Shown here in pieces: positions 62,354-64,000 of a stretch of DNA of 64,000 bases. Where the stretch lies: contig CP014761.1 of NCBI GenBank assembly GCA_001647635.1, positions 310,001 through 374,000 on the forward strand, read 5' to 3'. The translations under genes and the position numbers were made by a program. The DNA comes from Leifsonia xyli (GTDB lineage: Bacteria > Actinomycetota > Actinomycetes > Actinomycetales > Microbacteriaceae). Numbering within the stretch: the stretch's first letter is position 1; the number at the start of each line of letters is the position of its first letter. The notes beneath the pieces are model-generated. The model had not been told where the DNA came from, ran no database searches, and was given only the letters and a program-made list of their open reading frames with translations.

Positions 62354-63321
62354 CGATGACCCCCGAGCAGGCCGGCTGGTTCTCCGGAGTGTTCGAGCGC
62401 CTCGTCGGGAACATCGACAAGGTCCTGCTCGGCAAGTCCCACGTGATCCGGCTCGCCCTGACCGCGCTGTTCAGCGAGGGGCACCTGCTGCTCGAGGACT
62501 ACCCGGGCACCGGCAAGACGTCCCTGGCGCGGGCGATCGCCGAGAGCGTCCGCGGCACGACCAACCGCGTCCAGTTCACCCCCGACCTGCTGCCCGGCGA
62601 CATCACCGGCGTCAACATCTACGACCAGCGGTCGGGCGCCTTCGAGTTCCACCGCGGCCCGGTCTTCGCGAACATCGTGCTGGCTGACGAGATCAACCGC
62701 GCGAGCCCGAAGACGCAGTCCGCCCTCCTGGAGGTGATGGAGGAGCAGCAGGTCACGGTCGACGGCGTGCGGCACTCGGTCGGCGCGCCGTTCATGGTCA
62801 TCGCCACCCAGAACCCCATCGAGCAGGCGGGCACCTACCGGCTCCCGGAGGCCCAGCTCGACCGGTTCCTGATGAAGGCGTCGATCGGCTACCCGGATCA
62901 CGAGGCGACGCTCCGCATCCTCGAGGGGAGCGAGCGCAAGGCGCACGAGGTCGTCGTGCCGGAGATCATCTCCGCATCGACCGTCGTCGAGATGGCCACG
63001 ATCGCGCGAGGCGTCCACGTCGACCCCACCATCAACGACTACGTGTCACGGCTGGTCGAGGCCAGCCGCACCGCCGACGAGATCCGCCTGGGCGTGAGCG
63101 TGCGCGGCGCGCTGGCGCTGCTGCGCGCGTCCAAGACGCTCGCTGCCGCCTCCGGCCGCTACTACGTGACGCCGGACGACGTGAAGGCCCTCGCCGAGCC
63201 GGTGCTCGCTCACCGCCTCGTGCTCGACCCCGAGGCGGAGTTCGAAGGCGTCAGCGCGTCGAGCATTGTCGGCCAGCTCCTCATCGAGACGCCGCCCCCG
63301 AGCGATCGGGCCGCCGTGTGA
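62350..63321 (+). CDS. MoxR-type AAA+ ATPase
   Basis: A 323-residue AAA+ chaperone-like ATPase. Walker A is LLEDYPGTGKTSLARAIA near residue 50, Walker B is NIVLADEINRASPKTQSALL, sensor 1 is FMVIATQNPIEQAGTYRLPE and the arginine-finger region LDRFLMKASIGYP follows. The C-terminal lid has GVSVRGALALLRASKTLAAA. MoxR proteins work with DUF58 and often VWA partners, matching the coupled DUF58 gene downstream (GTGA overlap). RBS GGCCGGAGC precedes the ATG. Confidence 0.95.
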   Translation: MTMTPEQAGWFSGVFERLVGNIDKVLLGKSHVIRLALTALFSEGHLLLEDYPGTGKTSLARAIAESVRGTTNRVQFTPDLLPGDITGVNIYDQRSGAFEFHRGPVFANIVLADEINRASPKTQSALLEVMEEQQVTVDGVRHSVGAPFMVIATQNPIEQAGTYRLPEAQLDRFLMKASIGYPDHEATLRILEGSERKAHEVVVPEIISASTVVEMATIARGVHVDPTINDYVSRLVEASRTADEIRLGVSVRGALALLRASKTLAAASGRYYVTPDDVKALAEPVLAHRLVLDPEAEFEGVSASSIVGQLLIETPPPSDRAAV

Positions 63322-64000
63322 CCACCGTCACCCGTTCGCAGACCGAGCTGACCAACGCGCGCGCCCGGATCGTCGGCGAGCGCGAGGGCTTCCTCGCGGA
63401 CGCGATCGTGTGGGTCGTGCGCAGCTCCGCCACCGCCGGCCGCGCGGTCGCGACGCTGGCGCGCCGCGTCGGCTCCGTGGTGACGGCGCTCGGCTGGTCG
63501 ATGCTCGTGCTCGCCGTGCTCGCCCTCACCGCGGGCTACGTCTGGGGCTGGGTGGAGGCCGTCGTCGCCGGGTGGACCGCCGTGGTGCTGCTCGTCGTCG
63601 CCTCCGGCTACCTGATCGGGCGCACGGCGTACGAGGTCGGGCTCTCCTTGCCGGCGAATCGCGTGGTGGTCGGCGACCGCGCACCCGGCGAGGTGTCGGT
63701 CCGCAACCCGCTGCGGCGGAGGCTCCCCGGCGTGCGCGTCGAGGTGCCGGTCGGCCACGGTCTCGCCGAGTTCGCGGCGCCGTCGCTCGCACCGGCGGAG
63801 GAGCACTCGGACGTCTTCGTGGTGCCGACCAGTCGGCGCGGGATCGTGCCGATCGGGCCTGTGCGCACGGTCCGCGCCGACCCGATCGGGCTGCTGCGGC
63901 GCGAAGTGGTCTGGGCCGACTCCCTCGACCTGTTCGTGCATCCCCGGACCATCGCCATCCCGAGCATGAGCACCGGCTTCGTCCGCGACCTCGAGGGGTC
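63318..64000 (+). CDS. DUF58 family membrane protein, 5' part
   Basis: The first 227 or so residues are visible; the gene runs off the right edge. The start GTG overlaps the MoxR stop. An N-terminal basic region, two adjacent membrane helices (SMLVLAVLALTAGYVWGW and AVVLLVVASGYLIG) and a beta-rich segment with ANRVVVGDRAPGEVSVRNPL and SRRGIVPIGPVRTVRADPIG are typical of DUF58 proteins that partner MoxR ATPases; the downstream VWA-like core is beyond the window. In PFNA-type clusters a transglutaminase-like gene is expected next. Confidence 0.88.
   Translation, partial: MTTVTRSQTELTNARARIVGEREGFLADAIVWVVRSSATAGRAVATLARRVGSVVTALGWSMLVLAVLALTAGYVWGWVEAVVAGWTAVVLLVVASGYLIGRTAYEVGLSLPANRVVVGDRAPGEVSVRNPLRRRLPGVRVEVPVGHGLAEFAAPSLAPAEEHSDVFVVPTSRRGIVPIGPVRTVRADPIGLLRREVVWADSLDLFVHPRTIAIPSMSTGFVRDLEG

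Noticed and set aside
57036..62435. A 1799-codon open frame on the minus strand, opposite the giant surface gene
   Set aside because: It is an antisense shadow produced by high GC at third positions; the composition is Arg/His/Asp/Val low complexity with no domain, while the plus strand shows clear FN3 and cadherin-like repeats.

Overview
The window is a GC-rich, densely coding chromosomal segment from an actinobacterium, most likely the family Microbacteriaceae and Leifsonia-like. The inference rests on high G+C, many GTG starts, four-base ATGA/GTGA gene overlaps, an IleS-FolC-DUF4233-Ndk run, a vitamin-K-epoxide-reductase gene beside an RNase E/G gene, and an rplU-rpmA-obg-proB-proA-nadD-rsfS block. 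There are no phage genes, transposases, rRNA genes or CRISPR arrays. One tRNA (Ala, anticodon GGC) is present.

Layout. 1-9062: the 5' part of an M3 peptidase gene, an HTH regulator with a periodic operator, a frameshifted MFS exporter, two paralogous acetyltransferases coupled to valS, and an MHS-type transporter divergent from its TetR regulator. 9063-14995: a T-box-controlled ileS followed by translationally coupled folC, a DUF4233 membrane gene and ndk. 15284-26840: the housekeeping core (VKOR, RNase E/G, L21, L27, Obg, proline biosynthesis, NadD, RsfS, tRNA-Ala). 26908-40506: accessory genes, namely an acetyltransferase, RtcB with a small upstream reading frame, a MEDS-LuxR signalling pair, a thioredoxin-like protein with two alpha/beta hydrolases, an LCP cell-wall ligase, an EmrB/QacA-type MFS pump, a frameshifted UbiA-type prenyltransferase, a NagZ-like lipoprotein and a YceI protein.

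40797-47474 is a putrescine/GABA-type catabolic cluster: PuuB-like oxidase, class III aminotransferase, Lrp regulator, aminobutyraldehyde-type dehydrogenase and APC permease. 47393-52707 reads as a glutarate catabolic operon: aldehyde dehydrogenase, glutaryl-CoA dehydrogenase and a frameshifted class III CoA-transferase, divergent from a FadR-type regulator paired with a cache-domain protein. 52766-64000 is a signalling and cell-surface cluster: FHA, PP2C phosphatase, Ser/Thr kinase, a 1970-residue protein of cadherin-like and FN3 repeats, MoxR ATPase and DUF58. It resembles the PFNA cluster of bifidobacteria and runs off the right edge.

Three cross-cutting observations stand out. (i) Three otherwise intact genes each lack exactly one base in a short G/C run, which points to consensus error or very recent inactivation. 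(ii) At least thirteen genes have a -10-like hexamer exactly six bases before the start codon, the signature of leaderless mRNAs. (iii) Intergenic spaces hold large inverted repeats; a three-module hairpin block occurs twice, each time between convergent genes.
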